Shown: positions 9,575 to 19,668, counted from the first letter of the stretch. The stretch is 64,000 nt of DNA from Marinobacter litoralis (GCF_016427555.1 NZ_JAELVS010000003.1:356519-420518); one strand, 5' to 3'. Made by a program: numbers and translations. The notes: generated from the letters alone by a model not told the origin.

Positions 9575-10822
9575 TTACGATTCGCTACCACCACGCCCCG
9601 GAACTCTTTGCCAGCGGTAGTAGAGCACTTCGTAGAGTGATTCAAAAGCATCAGCCGCGTCTTGCTCATCACCATCGGGCAACGACTGATAGGCCGGCCC
9701 TGAGGCTTCTGCCGCTTCAACTCCGTCTTCCTGTTTTTCCTGACCCACCGAGGCGGTTGATTGCGGAGCCTCGGTTGCATCCATCGTCGTTGCATCTTCT
9801 GCACTTTGGGCCACAAACCGCGGGTCCAGCGCAATGTATTCTTGCAACTGACTTAACTCGCCCGAAAACGCCACTTCCAACGTCAAACGCTCGCCCCGAA
9901 TACGCGACGCGCCAACGGCCCGCACGGGAGTCATACTCTCAAGCGCTTTCAGCACCTTGCCGTAATCCGCCAGAGAGGTTACGCCGTCCAACACCACGTC
10001 AACGACCGGCGAATCGCCCACATTACCTGCAGAAACCGCGTAACGGCTAGCATAGAGGTCAGCCCAATTATCAACCACTTTTGCGGCGAGCTCTGCGGGC
10101 GTACCTGCGCTGACCGATCTTTCACTGGGGTCCATGCCCATGCCTTCAAATACCCAGCCCGCACGCCACTGGCCACCTGAGCGACTGATGCGCATCAGAG
10201 AAATGACATCATAGGCCAGCCCTTCCGAAGCGGCTTCGATCCGGTCAACAAACTGGCCCCACAGATCGGACAGCAACGAGCGGTCATCGGAAAATTGCTG
10301 GCCGGGAAAAACCATCGGCAATCCGCGCTCAGAGGCAGCCGCCATAAACAGTTGACGCCACTCAGCTGCGTTTGCAGATTGCGATGAGGCTTCAGCCTCT
10401 GCAGTAATCAGCTGGCGCTGACCACGATCTTCCACGGCAATCCAAGCCAACGTAAGCGGCCGGTTGGCTCCCCACACGGGTGCATTGAGTGCTGCCAGCC
10501 CCCGGTTCACGCCTACCGCACCAAAGCTCATCTGCATACGGCTCTGCCCCTCACTTTGCCCTACCTGGTAGGACAGCAACAAGGATTCGGCCTTTGCCAA
10601 CAGATCGTCTACGCCTTCCAGCTCCAGAACATCCCGACTGCCGGACACGCGCACGAGTACTTCGCGCAACCCGGCCTCGTAACCGGCTTTCACACTTGAA
10701 CTGCGGGTATCGGAAATCTGCACATCGGCATTGTAGAGCCCGGTGATCGTAACCGCAGCCGCTGGCGACGCAATAAACAAGGCGCCTACCATTGCCATTA
10801 TCAGGCGCCCTGCCTGTTTCAT
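9575..10822 (-). CDS. DUF2066 domain-containing exported protein
   Basis: Predicted periplasmic protein of unknown function (415 aa from the chosen start). The ATG at 10822 gives a clean signal peptide (MKQAGRLIMAMVGALFIASP, then AAA). The next stretch, GLYNADVQISDTRSSS, is typical of DUF2066. The C-terminal third carries an acidic Ala/Glu/Gln-rich tail. No clear Shine-Dalgarno precedes this ATG; an in-frame ATG at 10855 exists but would bury the signal peptide. It heads the DUF2066-phosphatidyltransferase-hda chain and is divergent from purM. Confidence 0.8.
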   Translation of the reverse strand: MKQAGRLIMAMVGALFIASPAAAVTITGLYNADVQISDTRSSSVKAGYEAGLREVLVRVSGSRDVLELEGVDDLLAKAESLLLSYQVGQSEGQSRMQMSFGAVGVNRGLAALNAPVWGANRPLTLAWIAVEDRGQRQLITAEAEASSQSANAAEWRQLFMAAASERGLPMVFPGQQFSDDRSLLSDLWGQFVDRIEAASEGLAYDVISLMRISRSGGQWRAGWVFEGMGMDPSERSVSAGTPAELAAKVVDNWADLYASRYAVSAGNVGDSPVVDVVLDGVTSLADYGKVLKALESMTPVRAVGASRIRGERLTLEVAFSGELSQLQEYIALDPRFVAQSAEDATTMDATEAPQSTASVGQEKQEDGVEAAEASGPAYQSLPDGDEQDAADAFESLYEVLYYRWQRVPGRGGSES

Positions 10823-10994
10823 TTTCGCTGAATACCCGTTGACTAAATTCGTCATGTAGATGTAGCACCCTGCCGTTCCCATGATTGGCGCACAGGATAC
10901 ACCATCGCCTGTCGGCTGAGTAGCAAGCCAGCCACCGCTCTACGTGATAACCGTAGATTATCCAAGGAATCGTAGCCGTATCGAGGAATACCAG

Positions 10995-11023
10995 TTGGAG
11001 CCCCCGTGCGCACCTGTTAAAAT
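10995..11023 (+). promoter_or_regulatory. purM promoter
   Basis: TTGGAG at 10995-11000, a 17-bp spacer, and TAAAAT at 11018-11023 (5 of 6 match to the -10 consensus). Transcription would start near 11030, about 29 nt before the purM ATG. No PurR-type operator is evident. Confidence 0.6.
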
Positions 11024-11058
11024 CCGCGGCCAGACCCACAGTCCAATGGTTATTTTCC

Positions 11059-12123
11059 ATGAGCGAACAGAAGCCCTCCCTTACCTATCGCGATGCAGGT
11101 GTTGATATCGATGCCGGCAACGAGCTGGTTAACCGCATTAAGAACACCGCGACCAAAACCCGTCGCCCCGAAGTACTCGGCGGCCTCGGAGGTTTTGGCG
11201 CTATGGTGTCCATCCCTGCCGGCTATAAAGAGCCCGTGCTGGTATCAGGCACCGATGGCGTAGGCACCAAGCTTCGTCTCGCCATGCAACTTGAAAAGCA
11301 CGACACCATCGGCATCGACCTTGTTGCCATGTGCGTGAACGATCTGATCGTTGGTGGAGCCGAGCCTCTGTTCTTCCTGGATTATTACGCCACAGGCAAA
11401 CTTAACGTCGATATTGCGGCCAATGTTGTTGAAGGCATCGGCAAAGGCTGTGAACTGTCTGGCTGCGCACTGGTGGGCGGCGAGACCGCTGAAATGCCAG
11501 GCATGTACGAAGGCGATGACTACGACCTCGCAGGCTTCTGTGTTGGCGTGGTTGAACGTGAAAACATTCTTGACGGCAGCCGTGTTCAGTCTGGCGACGC
11601 ACTGCTGGCCCTGGGCTCTTCAGGCCCCCACTCAAACGGTTACTCGCTGATTCGCAAAATCATCGAAGTGAGTGGCACCGATCTTAGCCAGCCGATGGGC
11701 GATGCCACTCTGGCGGATGCACTCATGGCTCCGACCCGCATTTACGTCAAGAATTTGCTGAAACTGATCCGCGACGTAGACGTGCGTGCCATGTCTCACA
11801 TCACCGGTGGCGGGCTTCCGGAAAACATCCCCCGCGTTCTTCCGGATAATACGGTTGCCGCGATCGACACCGATAGCTGGGAGCTACCTCCTGTGTTCCA
11901 GTGGCTGAAAGATGCTGGCGGCGTGGCCGCTGAAGAAATGTACCGCACATTCAACTGCGGCATTGGCATGATCGTGTGCGTACCTGAAGACCAAAAAGAT
12001 CTGGCCATCGACACGCTGAACGCAATGGGCGAAAAGGTCTGGCAGGTTGGCGTCATCGAGAATGCCGATTCCAGCGACTCCGCTTCGGCCGTCCGTTACG
12101 CGCCAGGGCTTCTGAAGGCATGA
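11059..12123 (+). CDS. purM: Phosphoribosylformylglycinamidine cyclo-ligase (AIR synthetase)
   Basis: ATP-dependent enzyme closing the imidazole ring of purines (FGAM to AIR) in the cytosol. Family signatures include [14 protein letters not shown] at the N-terminus, [33 protein letters not shown] and [12 protein letters not shown]. The length (354 aa) is normal. It has a good promoter, but the roughly 30-nt leader lacks a recognisable Shine-Dalgarno. The stop overlaps the purN start (ATGA), as in many gammaproteobacteria, so purMN are translationally coupled. Confidence 0.97.
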   Translation: MSEQKPSLTYRDAGVDIDAGNELVNRIKNTATKTRRPEVLGGLGGFGAMVSIPAGYKEPVLVSGTDGVGTKLRLAMQLEKHDTIGIDLVAMCVNDLIVGGAEPLFFLDYYATGKLNVDIAANVVEGIGKGCELSGCALVGGETAEMPGMYEGDDYDLAGFCVGVVERENILDGSRVQSGDALLALGSSGPHSNGYSLIRKIIEVSGTDLSQPMGDATLADALMAPTRIYVKNLLKLIRDVDVRAMSHITGGGLPENIPRVLPDNTVAAIDTDSWELPPVFQWLKDAGGVAAEEMYRTFNCGIGMIVCVPEDQKDLAIDTLNAMGEKVWQVGVIENADSSDSASAVRYAPGLLKA

Positions 12124-12782
12124 AGGCAGATCCAGCGCCGCTACCCAAAATCGTTGTTCTCGCATCCGGCAGCGGAACCAACCTGCAAGCTTTGATCGAA
12201 GCCACCCGTGAACGGGATTTTCCTGGCGAGATCATTGCTGTGGGCTGCAATCGCCCCGGGGCGTTTGCACTCGAGCGTGCAGCACAAGCCAACATCCCGA
12301 CTTTTGTGATTGATCATACCAAGTCGGATTCGCGGGAGGCATTCGACGCCTCCCTGATGGCTGAACTGCACCGGCACAACCCGGACGTGATTGTTCTGGC
12401 TGGCTTCATGCGCATTTTGACGCCTGATTTTGTTCGCGCCTTCCGTGGCCGGATGCTGAATATTCACCCCTCGCTCCTTCCAGCCTACACTGGCCTGAAC
12501 ACGCACAAGCGGGTACTGGAGGCAGGCGATAAAGTGCACGGCGTTTCCATCCACTTTGTCACCGAAGAGCTGGACGGCGGCCCCGTCATCGCACAATCCG
12601 AAATTCGGGTGAACGACGACGATACTCCGGAGTCGCTGGCAGAGCGCGTACAGCAACAGGAACATCTGCTGTACCCGATCGTCCTGCGCTGGTTCTGCGA
12701 AGGGCGCATTCAGCTTGCCGCTGATGGCGTTCAATTCGACGGCTCGCTGCTACCGAGCCCGATGCGTCTTTCGGATAGCTGA
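12120..12782 (+). CDS. purN: Phosphoribosylglycinamide formyltransferase
   Basis: Folate-dependent GAR transformylase (GAR + 10-formyl-THF gives FGAR) of purine synthesis. The N-terminal loop [13 protein letters not shown] and the active-site stretch [18 protein letters not shown] are seen, then [11 protein letters not shown] with the catalytic Asp. The length (220 aa) is normal. Its ATG overlaps the purM TGA and GAAGG lies just upstream. Confidence 0.97.
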   Translation: MKADPAPLPKIVVLASGSGTNLQALIEATRERDFPGEIIAVGCNRPGAFALERAAQANIPTFVIDHTKSDSREAFDASLMAELHRHNPDVIVLAGFMRILTPDFVRAFRGRMLNIHPSLLPAYTGLNTHKRVLEAGDKVHGVSIHFVTEELDGGPVIAQSEIRVNDDDTPESLAERVQQQEHLLYPIVLRWFCEGRIQLAADGVQFDGSLLPSPMRLSDS

Positions 12783-12855
12783 ACAGATTGTCATTCTCTC
12801 GAAGCCAATAACGACTAGACTGTGTCTCATGCACAGACCGTGAAGAGGCCTTCGA

Positions 12856-13596
12856 ATGCAACGCTACCAAGCGCCAATCAATATTCTTTCGCTGCTCGCG
12901 GGGCTCTTATTTTCAAGCCTCGCAGCCAGCGCATCCACCAACAGCACTGCCACGGCAGAACTGACCCCCTACGAGGCCAGCTACACGGCGTCTATGTCCA
13001 AAGGCGTAAGCCTGAACGGCCAAGGCATCCGCACGCTCACCTCTCAGGGCAATAACGTTTGGCTGTACCGTACCGATGTCGATTCGTTCATCGCTGACAT
13101 CAATGAGTCTCTGATTTTCAAATGGGACAACGGCCACGTTATTCCCTTACGCTATCGCTACCGGCTGTCCGGTTTTCTGATCAAAGACCGAAAACAGTCC
13201 ATCGATTTCGATTGGCAAAACGGCATAGCGACCGGGAAATATCGCGGCGAATCGTTTGAGGTAAAACTTGAGGAAGGCACACTAGACCCTTTGGGCTACC
13301 AGCTGCAGCTGCATCAGGATTTGAAAGCGGGAAAGCGCGATATCACCTACCGCGTGTTGGATAAGGGCGACTACGACACCGACCGCTTTGCGGTCATTGC
13401 CGAAGAGAGCCTGAGCGATCGCGGTCGAACCTTGCAAACCCTGAAAGCCGAGAAGGTGCGCGAAGAAGACTCGAAGCGCCAAACCTTGATGTGGTTTGAT
13501 CCCGAGCAAAACTATTTGCTGGCCCGCCTGCTTCAGGTCGAGCCAGATGGCAGCGAGTACGAGTTACGATTAAAAGATGCGCGGGTTCAGGACTGA
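12856..13596 (+). CDS. DUF3108 domain-containing exported protein
   Basis: Predicted periplasmic protein of unknown function (246 aa). A signal peptide spans about residues 1-27 (ILSLLAGLLFSSLAASA). The body is beta-rich with repeated aromatic/charged strands (YEASYTASM, LIFKWDNGHVIPLRYRY), as in DUF3108 proteins. GAGG lies 8 nt before the ATG. It follows purN by 73 bp, a linkage I recall from Pseudomonas, and its 3' end overlaps the convergent avtA by 10 bp. Confidence 0.8.
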   Translation: MQRYQAPINILSLLAGLLFSSLAASASTNSTATAELTPYEASYTASMSKGVSLNGQGIRTLTSQGNNVWLYRTDVDSFIADINESLIFKWDNGHVIPLRYRYRLSGFLIKDRKQSIDFDWQNGIATGKYRGESFEVKLEEGTLDPLGYQLQLHQDLKAGKRDITYRVLDKGDYDTDRFAVIAEESLSDRGRTLQTLKAEKVREEDSKRQTLMWFDPEQNYLLARLLQVEPDGSEYELRLKDARVQD

Positions 13597-14870
13597 CCCG
13601 AAGCAGGCCGCTCTGCCCACACTGCCTTTACCTCGTCGGCAATGATACGCAGGCCATTAGCCACCTGCTCATCATCCTGCGAGTAGGTCACCCGCAGACA
13701 CTCGTGGCGATGCTTCCAGTCATCATCCGGCAAGCCGGGGAAGAAATAGTGCCCGGACACCACCAGCACCCCACGCTCTTTCAACCGCTGGTATAGCTCC
13801 AGGCTTGAAATCGGCAAATCCGGGAACCACAACCAAAGGAACATTGCCCCTTCCGGCTTGTGGATGTACCAGCGGCAACTGTCTTCGCCCATCGCCACCC
13901 GAAATGCCTCGACCGCCCTTTCCATTTTCGCTTTGTAGAACGGGCAAATCACTTCGCGACTCAGCGACAAGATCTCGCCGGATTTCACCAGCGGCTCGGC
14001 TAGCATGGCACCGAAACTGCCCGTCGCCAGATTCATGATGGCGTTGATACCGGACAGCGCTTTGATGATCGACGCCGAGGCGATCACGATGCCCGTGCGA
14101 GCGGCCGGCAAACCGAGTTTGGACAAACTCAGGCAAAGAATGATCTGTTCATTCCAGGTCGGCTTTGCGTCCACGAACAACAAGCTCGGGAAAGGCGTGC
14201 CGTAGGCACCGTCCACTATCAGCGGAATATCCTGCTCGCGAGCCATCGCTTCCAGGCGCGCCAGCTCTTCATCGGTAATCACGTTGCCGGTCGGGTTGGT
14301 AGGACGGGACACGCAAATAGCACCCGTTTCACCAGTCACTTCAACCGCATCAAAGTCCACGCGATATTTGAACTCATGGGCATCGGTAAACGAAATATCA
14401 GGCTGTACCGCGTGGAACAAATCCTGATCAATGCCGGCATCGGCATAGCCGATATATTCCGGAGCCAGTGGCAGCAGGATGTGCTTGCGTTGCCCATTGC
14501 CGTACTCACCGCCAAACATATTGAACAGCATGAAGAAAGCTGCCTGGCTGCCGTTGGTAAGTGCGATATTCTCGGGCTTCAGCCCCCACCCGTATTCTTC
14601 GTTCAACAACTCAGCCAAGGAGGCAATGAACTGCTTTTCACCCTGAGGGGGATCGTAGATCCCCACCAGGCGGCGCACCTGATTCTCGTCGGTGGCCATC
14701 GTCGCTAAAATTTCCTGCACCCTCTGCTGAACTTCGGGGATGTGGCCTGGGTTGCCACCGCCCATCATGATCATATCTTCACCCGATGCCATGGCATTCC
14801 CCAGATCATCCATGAGCGAAGTGATACCAGCGTCAGCGGTGAACTTACAACCAAAAGCAGAGAGTTTCAT
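13587..14870 (-). CDS. avtA: Valine-pyruvate aminotransferase
   Basis: PLP-dependent aminotransferase exchanging amino groups between alanine/pyruvate and valine/2-oxoisovalerate. Close agreement with E. coli AvtA is visible by eye: GITSLMDDL, MGGGNPGHIPE, ALTNGSQAAFF, PLAPEYIGYADAG, VSRPTNPTGNVITDEEL, and SLSKLGLPAART around the PLP lysine. The ATG at 14870 gives the N-terminus MKLSAFGCKF and 427 aa; an upstream in-frame start at 14933 would add 21 residues with no family counterpart. Confidence 0.93.
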   Translation of the reverse strand: MKLSAFGCKFTADAGITSLMDDLGNAMASGEDMIMMGGGNPGHIPEVQQRVQEILATMATDENQVRRLVGIYDPPQGEKQFIASLAELLNEEYGWGLKPENIALTNGSQAAFFMLFNMFGGEYGNGQRKHILLPLAPEYIGYADAGIDQDLFHAVQPDISFTDAHEFKYRVDFDAVEVTGETGAICVSRPTNPTGNVITDEELARLEAMAREQDIPLIVDGAYGTPFPSLLFVDAKPTWNEQIILCLSLSKLGLPAARTGIVIASASIIKALSGINAIMNLATGSFGAMLAEPLVKSGEILSLSREVICPFYKAKMERAVEAFRVAMGEDSCRWYIHKPEGAMFLWLWFPDLPISSLELYQRLKERGVLVVSGHYFFPGLPDDDWKHRHECLRVTYSQDDEQVANGLRIIADEVKAVWAERPASGQS

Positions 14871-14933
14871 GTCTCTTATCCGTTCTAAAGCGATTGAGGG
14901 AGTGTAGGAGAATTCTACTGCGGACTGCGGCAA

Positions 14934-15533
14934 TCAGGTATCCAGGGAGATACCCAGATTGCTGACGCCTTCGTTTGAAGCATCGTTTCGCAGCTCTTCA
15001 ATGAAGTCTTCACTGGGTACGCGCTGGCGCTTGAGTGCGAGCACCGTGTCGCGCTGGAAAACTTTATCTTCTTTGAGCAAAGGGTGTTGCTCGAACAACC
15101 GGATCAGCTCGTCGTCATCCATGCCCTCACCTTCCGACATTTCAACGAAATCCATGACGGTTTTGGTGGCCAACTGGGACGCGTCTGTTGCCCGGTGCTT
15201 GTTCGGGTTCAGGCGATTCAGCAAGGCTTGCTCCAGCAGCTGACAGAAGTCGAAAGCCGGGTATACGCCATAGGCATCGAACTCATCGACGTTGGGGCTG
15301 AGGGTTTCGAGCTTGCTGAGCAACTGCGGAATCGCGGCTTCCGAGGTGTCCAGCTGTAAGGTCCCCCAGGCAAGATCGAGCAGTTGGCGCATTTTGCCAC
15401 CGCTTTTCATGCCGACTGCGTCTGCGAACAGCGCGTAGTTGGGGAAGGCTCGCTCGGCGAGAGCCAGCAGGTAGGCGCATTCGCGCCATCCCTGCAGCTG
15501 TGAAACGGCTTTTAAAAACTGGTTGGCGTTCAT
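14934..15533 (-). CDS. YjaG family protein (DUF416)
   Basis: Soluble helical protein (199 aa) of the DUF416/YjaG family, function unknown. Recognisable positions are [37 protein letters not shown] and SNLGIS at the C-terminus. Its ATG overlaps the dcd stop (ATGA), so it is translationally coupled to dcd. The avtA start lies 63 bp further downstream. Confidence 0.85.
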   Translation of the reverse strand: MNANQFLKAVSQLQGWRECAYLLALAERAFPNYALFADAVGMKSGGKMRQLLDLAWGTLQLDTSEAAIPQLLSKLETLSPNVDEFDAYGVYPAFDFCQLLEQALLNRLNPNKHRATDASQLATKTVMDFVEMSEGEGMDDDELIRLFEQHPLLKEDKVFQRDTVLALKRQRVPSEDFIEELRNDASNEGVSNLGISLDT

Positions 15534-16096
15534 GTCCGCGGCAGGGTCACGCCTGTCTGGCCAAGGTATTTTCCGCCACGGTCTTTGTAGCTGGTTTCAC
15601 AGATTTCATCAGACTCGAAGAAGAGCATCTGTGCCACGCCTTCGTTGGCGTAGATTTTAGCCGGCAGGTTGGTGGTGTTGGAGAACTCCAGAGTCACCTG
15701 GCCTTCCCACTCAGGTTCCAGAGGGGTGACGTTAACGATGATGCCGCAACGGGCGTAGGTGCTTTTGCCAAGGCAGATGGTGAGCACACTTCTGGGGATG
15801 CGGAAGTATTCTACGGTGCGCGCCAGGGCGAAGCTGTTCGGGGGGATAACGCAGACGTCGCCGGTGTAGTTGACGAAGCTGTTTTCGTCGAAGTTTTTCG
15901 GATCTACGGTGGCGCTGTGTACGTTGGTGAAGATTTTGAATTCGTTGCTGCAACGTACGTCGTATCCGTAGCTTGAGGTGCCGTAGGAGATGACGCGGCC
16001 TTTGTCGCTTTCACGAACTTGCCCGGCTTCGAAGGGTTCGATCATGCCGTGTTCTTCGGACATCCGGCGGATCCACTTATCGGACTTTATGCTCAT
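15530..16096 (-). CDS. dcd: dCTP deaminase
   Basis: Cytosolic enzyme that deaminates dCTP to dUTP, feeding dTMP synthesis. The start at 16096 gives [12 protein letters not shown] and 188 aa, the family length. Characteristic stretches are [24 protein letters not shown] and [16 protein letters not shown], which holds the catalytic Glu, plus GKYLGQTG at the C-terminus. The 235-bp gap upstream, towards apbC, holds a copy of the 54-nt-core palindrome. Confidence 0.95.
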   Translation of the reverse strand: MSIKSDKWIRRMSEEHGMIEPFEAGQVRESDKGRVISYGTSSYGYDVRCSNEFKIFTNVHSATVDPKNFDENSFVNYTGDVCVIPPNSFALARTVEYFRIPRSVLTICLGKSTYARCGIIVNVTPLEPEWEGQVTLEFSNTTNLPAKIYANEGVAQMLFFESDEICETSYKDRGGKYLGQTGVTLPRT

Positions 16097-16186
16097 GGAG
16101 AATTCTCGTTTCCAGCTGGGAAAAATTGGGGCGTAGTTTACCTTGTCCTTGGGGTTGTGTCGAAGGCTTTGCAGGTGGCTGCGCCA

Positions 16187-16282
16187 CCAGGGACGACCGG
16201 CCAAAAACCGCTACGAGCACATCCATGTGCGCTTCTCTCAGGCCATCCTTGGCCTTCGAAATTTTTGGCCGGTCGTCCCTGG
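16187..16282 (+). repeat. Variable-arm palindromic element, copy A
   Basis: Left arm 16187-16207 and right arm 16262-16282 are a perfect 21-bp inverted repeat (CCAGGGACGACCGGCCAAAAA and its complement). They enclose a 54-nt core, 16208-16261, with hairpins GCACAT-CC-ATGTGC (16217-16230) and GGCCA-TCCT-TGGCC (16241-16254). The core matches copy B at 53 of 54 bases and copy C at 50 of 54; the arms match neither. A GC hairpin abuts it on the left (16174-16188) and another lies just to the right (16300-16313). It lies between apbC and dcd, antisense to both. Confidence 0.9.
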
Positions 16283-16331
16283 CGTCGCGAACAATCCTGG
16301 GAGCGTGCGCTCCTCAAGTCATCTAACTAAG

Positions 16332-17432
16332 TTACGGCTCAACTACTGAAACGCTTGAAATCGTTCCACCTAGATTCCGCTCCCTCGTGGACAGCTCCGC
16401 ACCTACCCTGCGAGCAATATCACGGTAGCGGCGAGCCACTTCAGAATCGGGTTCGGCAACGACGGTTGGCGAACCGCTGTCGGTTTGTTCGCGGATGGTC
16501 ATGTGCAGGGGCAGCTGGCCCAGCAAGGTGGTGTCGTATTCTTCCGCGATGCGTGCGCCGCCTTCGCAGCCGAACAGGTGTTCTTCGTGACCGCAATTGC
16601 TGCAGATGTGCACGCTCATGTTTTCGATCACACCGATCACGGGGATGTCCACTTTGCGGAACATTTCGATGCCTTTTTTACCGTCCAGCAAGGCGATGTC
16701 TTGCGGAGTGGTGACGATGACGGTGCCGGTGACCGGGACTTTTTGGCCCAGGGTGAGCTGGATGTCGCCGGTGCCCGGTGGCATGTCCACCACAAGGTAA
16801 TCGAGTTCATCCCAAAGGGTTTGTTGTAGCAGTTGCATGACGGCACCGCTGACCATGGGGCCACGCCAGGCCATGGGGGTTTTGTCGGTGGTGACGAAGG
16901 CCATGGAGTTGGCTTGCAGGCCGTGGGCCTGCATGGGCACGAAGTATTTATTTTCGCGCACGTCAGGGCGTTTTCCTTCGGGCACGCCGAGCATCATGCC
17001 GATGCTGGGGCCGTAGATGTCGGCATCCAGGATTCCGACTCGGGCGCCTTCGGCGTGTAGCGCCAAGGCCAGGTTGACGGCGGTGGTGGATTTACCGACG
17101 CCGCCTTTGCCGGAGGCCACGGCGATGATGTTTTTCACGCCGGGGACCGAGGCGATTTCTTTGTTGATTTTGCAGGCGTGGATTTTTTGCGCGACATGCA
17201 CTTCGGCGCTTTCTACACCGTCTACGAACTCAATCGCATTGGCGACGATTTGTTTAAGGCCGCCAGCAATGCCTTTTGACGGGTATGGCAACTCGACCAT
17301 CAAGGTGACATTTCCCTGTTCGTCTGCCGTCAGATTTTTCACCGCCCCCAGCTCGTAAAGGTCTTTGTTCAGGTACGGGTCACGGTATTCGCGTACGGCG
17401 TCTTCAAGTGCCTTTTGGGGGATCTGGGTCAT
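16332..17432 (-). CDS. apbC: Iron-sulfur cluster carrier protein (Mrp/ApbC)
   Basis: P-loop ATPase (366 aa) that binds and transfers Fe-S clusters in the cytosol. An N-terminal MIP18-like domain (about residues 1-90) precedes the deviant Walker A in ASGKGGVGKSTTAVNLA. The C-terminal CxxC that bridges the cluster is in HICSNCGHEEHLFG. The ATG at 17432 is chosen because GGAG lies 8 nt upstream; the frame runs open to 17540. It is divergent from metG, an arrangement common in gammaproteobacteria. Confidence 0.94.
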   Translation of the reverse strand: MTQIPQKALEDAVREYRDPYLNKDLYELGAVKNLTADEQGNVTLMVELPYPSKGIAGGLKQIVANAIEFVDGVESAEVHVAQKIHACKINKEIASVPGVKNIIAVASGKGGVGKSTTAVNLALALHAEGARVGILDADIYGPSIGMMLGVPEGKRPDVRENKYFVPMQAHGLQANSMAFVTTDKTPMAWRGPMVSGAVMQLLQQTLWDELDYLVVDMPPGTGDIQLTLGQKVPVTGTVIVTTPQDIALLDGKKGIEMFRKVDIPVIGVIENMSVHICSNCGHEEHLFGCEGGARIAEEYDTTLLGQLPLHMTIREQTDSGSPTVVAEPDSEVARRYRDIARRVGAELSTRERNLGGTISSVSVVEP

Positions 17433-17610
17433 CGGTGTCTCCGGAATATGCTTATCACCCTGAATGCAGGTGAAAATTGATGGCTTGGAAGGTATCATCT
17501 GTGGCCGTTTCTGACCATATGGGGTCTTCGTCTGGAACAATCAATTCTGATTGTCTTCAAAACCCTGTTTGGCTTTCCACCCCGTATCAACATAAGGTTC
17601 GGACATCACC

Positions 17611-19644
17611 ATGACGCAAGCGAGCAATCAACAGCGCGACATTCTGGTTACCAGCGCTCTGCCCTACGCCAACGGGCCCATCCATCTCGGGCACCTGCTG
17701 GAATACATTCAGACCGATATCTGGGTGCGCTACCAGAAAATGCGTGGCCACAACTGCTATTACGTTTGCGCCGACGATGCCCACGGTACCGCGATTATGC
17801 TGCGGGCCGAGCGTGAAGGCATTACGCCGGAGCAGTTGATTGACCGGATTCGCCAGGAGCATCAGGAAGATTTTTCCGGCTTCCACATCCAGTTCGACAA
17901 CTATTACTCGACCCATTCGGAAGAAAACCAATACTTTTCCGAATACATCTACCGTCAGATCCAGGCCAAAGGCAACATCGCGACTCGCAAGATCAAGCAG
18001 TTCTTTGATCCCGAAAAAGAGATGTTTCTGGCGGACCGTTTCATTAAAGGCACCTGCCCGAAATGTAAGACCGACGATCAATACGGGGATAACTGTGAGG
18101 CCTGTGGCGCTACCTATACGCCCGGCGAGCTGATCAATCCTCGCTCAGCGGTTTCAGGTGCCACGCCGGTTGAGAAAGAGTCTGAACATTACTTCTTCAG
18201 ACTGCCGGAGTTCCACGATTTCCTGAGTAAGTGGACGCGCAGTGGCACACTGCAACCCCAAGTGGCCAACAAACTGGCGGAATGGCTGGACGCAGGTCTT
18301 CAGGAGTGGGACATCAGCCGCGATGCGCCTTACTTCGGTTTTGAGATCCCGGACGCGCCGGGCAAGTATTTTTACGTTTGGCTGGACGCGCCAATTGGCT
18401 ATCTGGCCAGCTTCAAAAACCTGTGTAACCATGAAGGTATCGATTTCGAGCACTTCTGGAAGAAAGATTCCACGGCCGAGGTGTATCACTTCATTGGTAA
18501 AGACATCATCAACTTCCACGCTCTGTTCTGGCCTTCGATGTTGCACGATGCCGGTTTCCGCACACCAACGGCGGTTTGGGCACACGGCTTTGTCACCGTT
18601 AATGGCAAGAAGATGTCGAAATCTCGCGGCACCTTCATCATGGCTCGCACCTATCTGGATCATTTGAACCCGGAATATTTGCGCTATTACTTCGCCGCCA
18701 AGCTTACCGGCGGTGTCGATGACATGGACTTGAACCTCGAAGATTTCGCCGCGCGGGTGAATTCGGATCTCGTCGGCAAGGTGGTCAATATCGCCAGCCG
18801 CAGCGCCGGTTTCATTACCAAACGGTTCGATGGTCAGCTCGGCCAAGTTACCGAGAAGGAAAAACTGCAAGAATTCATCGACGCTGGCGAACAAATTGCG
18901 GAGTTTTACGAAACCCGCGAATTTGGTCGTGCCATGCGCCGGATCATGGAGTTGGCCGACATTGCCAACCAGTACGTGAATGACGAGCAGCCCTGGATCA
19001 TTGCCAAGCAGGAAGGTCAGGACGATAAGCTGCAGGCGATCTGCACGAATGCGATCAACATGTTCCGCCTGCTGATGACGTATCTGACGCCGGTATTGCC
19101 AAAGACGGCACAGGCATCGGCATCGTTCCTGAACGACCGCCTGACTTGGAATGAGCGTGCGAACCTGCTGGAAAATCACGGCATCGACAAGTTCAAACCT
19201 CTGATGAGCCGTGTCGATATGGCCCATGTTGAGAAGATGCTGGATGCTTCCAAGGAAGAGATGCCAGCCGCTGCAGGTCAGCAGCAGGCTCCCGCGTCTG
19301 ATCTGGAACCCATTGCAGACGAAATCGAATTCGGCGATTTCGCGAAGGTGGATCTGCGTGTGGTGAAAATCGTCAAAGCTGAGCATGTAGAAGGTGCCGA
19401 CAAGCTACTTCGCCTCACTCTTGACGTGGGACATGGCGAGCGAAACGTGTTTGCGGGTATTAAGTCTGCCTACAAACCGGAAGAGCTCGAAGGCCGCCTG
19501 ACCGTTATGGTTGCCAACCTGAAGCCTCGGAAGATGAAGTTTGGTATGTCCGAAGGCATGGTTCTGGCCGCAGGGCCGGGCGGGAAAGACATTTTCATTC
19601 TATCCCCGGACTCCGGCGCCACGCCGGGCATGCGGGTGATGTAA
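17611..19644 (+). CDS. metG: Methionyl-tRNA synthetase
   Basis: Class I aminoacyl-tRNA synthetase charging tRNA-Met. The HIGH-type motif reads HLGH (residues 25-28) and KMSKS is at 334-338. A zinc knuckle is formed by C149, C152, C162 and C165, the four-cysteine E. coli-type arrangement. A C-terminal EMAP-like tRNA-binding/dimerisation domain spans about 575-677 ([11 protein letters not shown] onwards), after a linker rich in Ala and Gln. The length (677 aa) is normal. rsxA begins 24 bp downstream, so read-through into rsx is possible. Confidence 0.98.
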   Translation: MTQASNQQRDILVTSALPYANGPIHLGHLLEYIQTDIWVRYQKMRGHNCYYVCADDAHGTAIMLRAEREGITPEQLIDRIRQEHQEDFSGFHIQFDNYYSTHSEENQYFSEYIYRQIQAKGNIATRKIKQFFDPEKEMFLADRFIKGTCPKCKTDDQYGDNCEACGATYTPGELINPRSAVSGATPVEKESEHYFFRLPEFHDFLSKWTRSGTLQPQVANKLAEWLDAGLQEWDISRDAPYFGFEIPDAPGKYFYVWLDAPIGYLASFKNLCNHEGIDFEHFWKKDSTAEVYHFIGKDIINFHALFWPSMLHDAGFRTPTAVWAHGFVTVNGKKMSKSRGTFIMARTYLDHLNPEYLRYYFAAKLTGGVDDMDLNLEDFAARVNSDLVGKVVNIASRSAGFITKRFDGQLGQVTEKEKLQEFIDAGEQIAEFYETREFGRAMRRIMELADIANQYVNDEQPWIIAKQEGQDDKLQAICTNAINMFRLLMTYLTPVLPKTAQASASFLNDRLTWNERANLLENHGIDKFKPLMSRVDMAHVEKMLDASKEEMPAAAGQQQAPASDLEPIADEIEFGDFAKVDLRVVKIVKAEHVEGADKLLRLTLDVGHGERNVFAGIKSAYKPEELEGRLTVMVANLKPRKMKFGMSEGMVLAAGPGGKDIFILSPDSGATPGMRVM

Positions 19645-19668
19645 GCAGCAACAGCAGAGACGCTCCTG

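Noticed and set aside
18154..19386. 410-codon open frame antisense to metG
   Set aside because: metG is unambiguous on the plus strand with all catalytic motifs; the antisense frame has no recognisable domain and is a codon-bias shadow.
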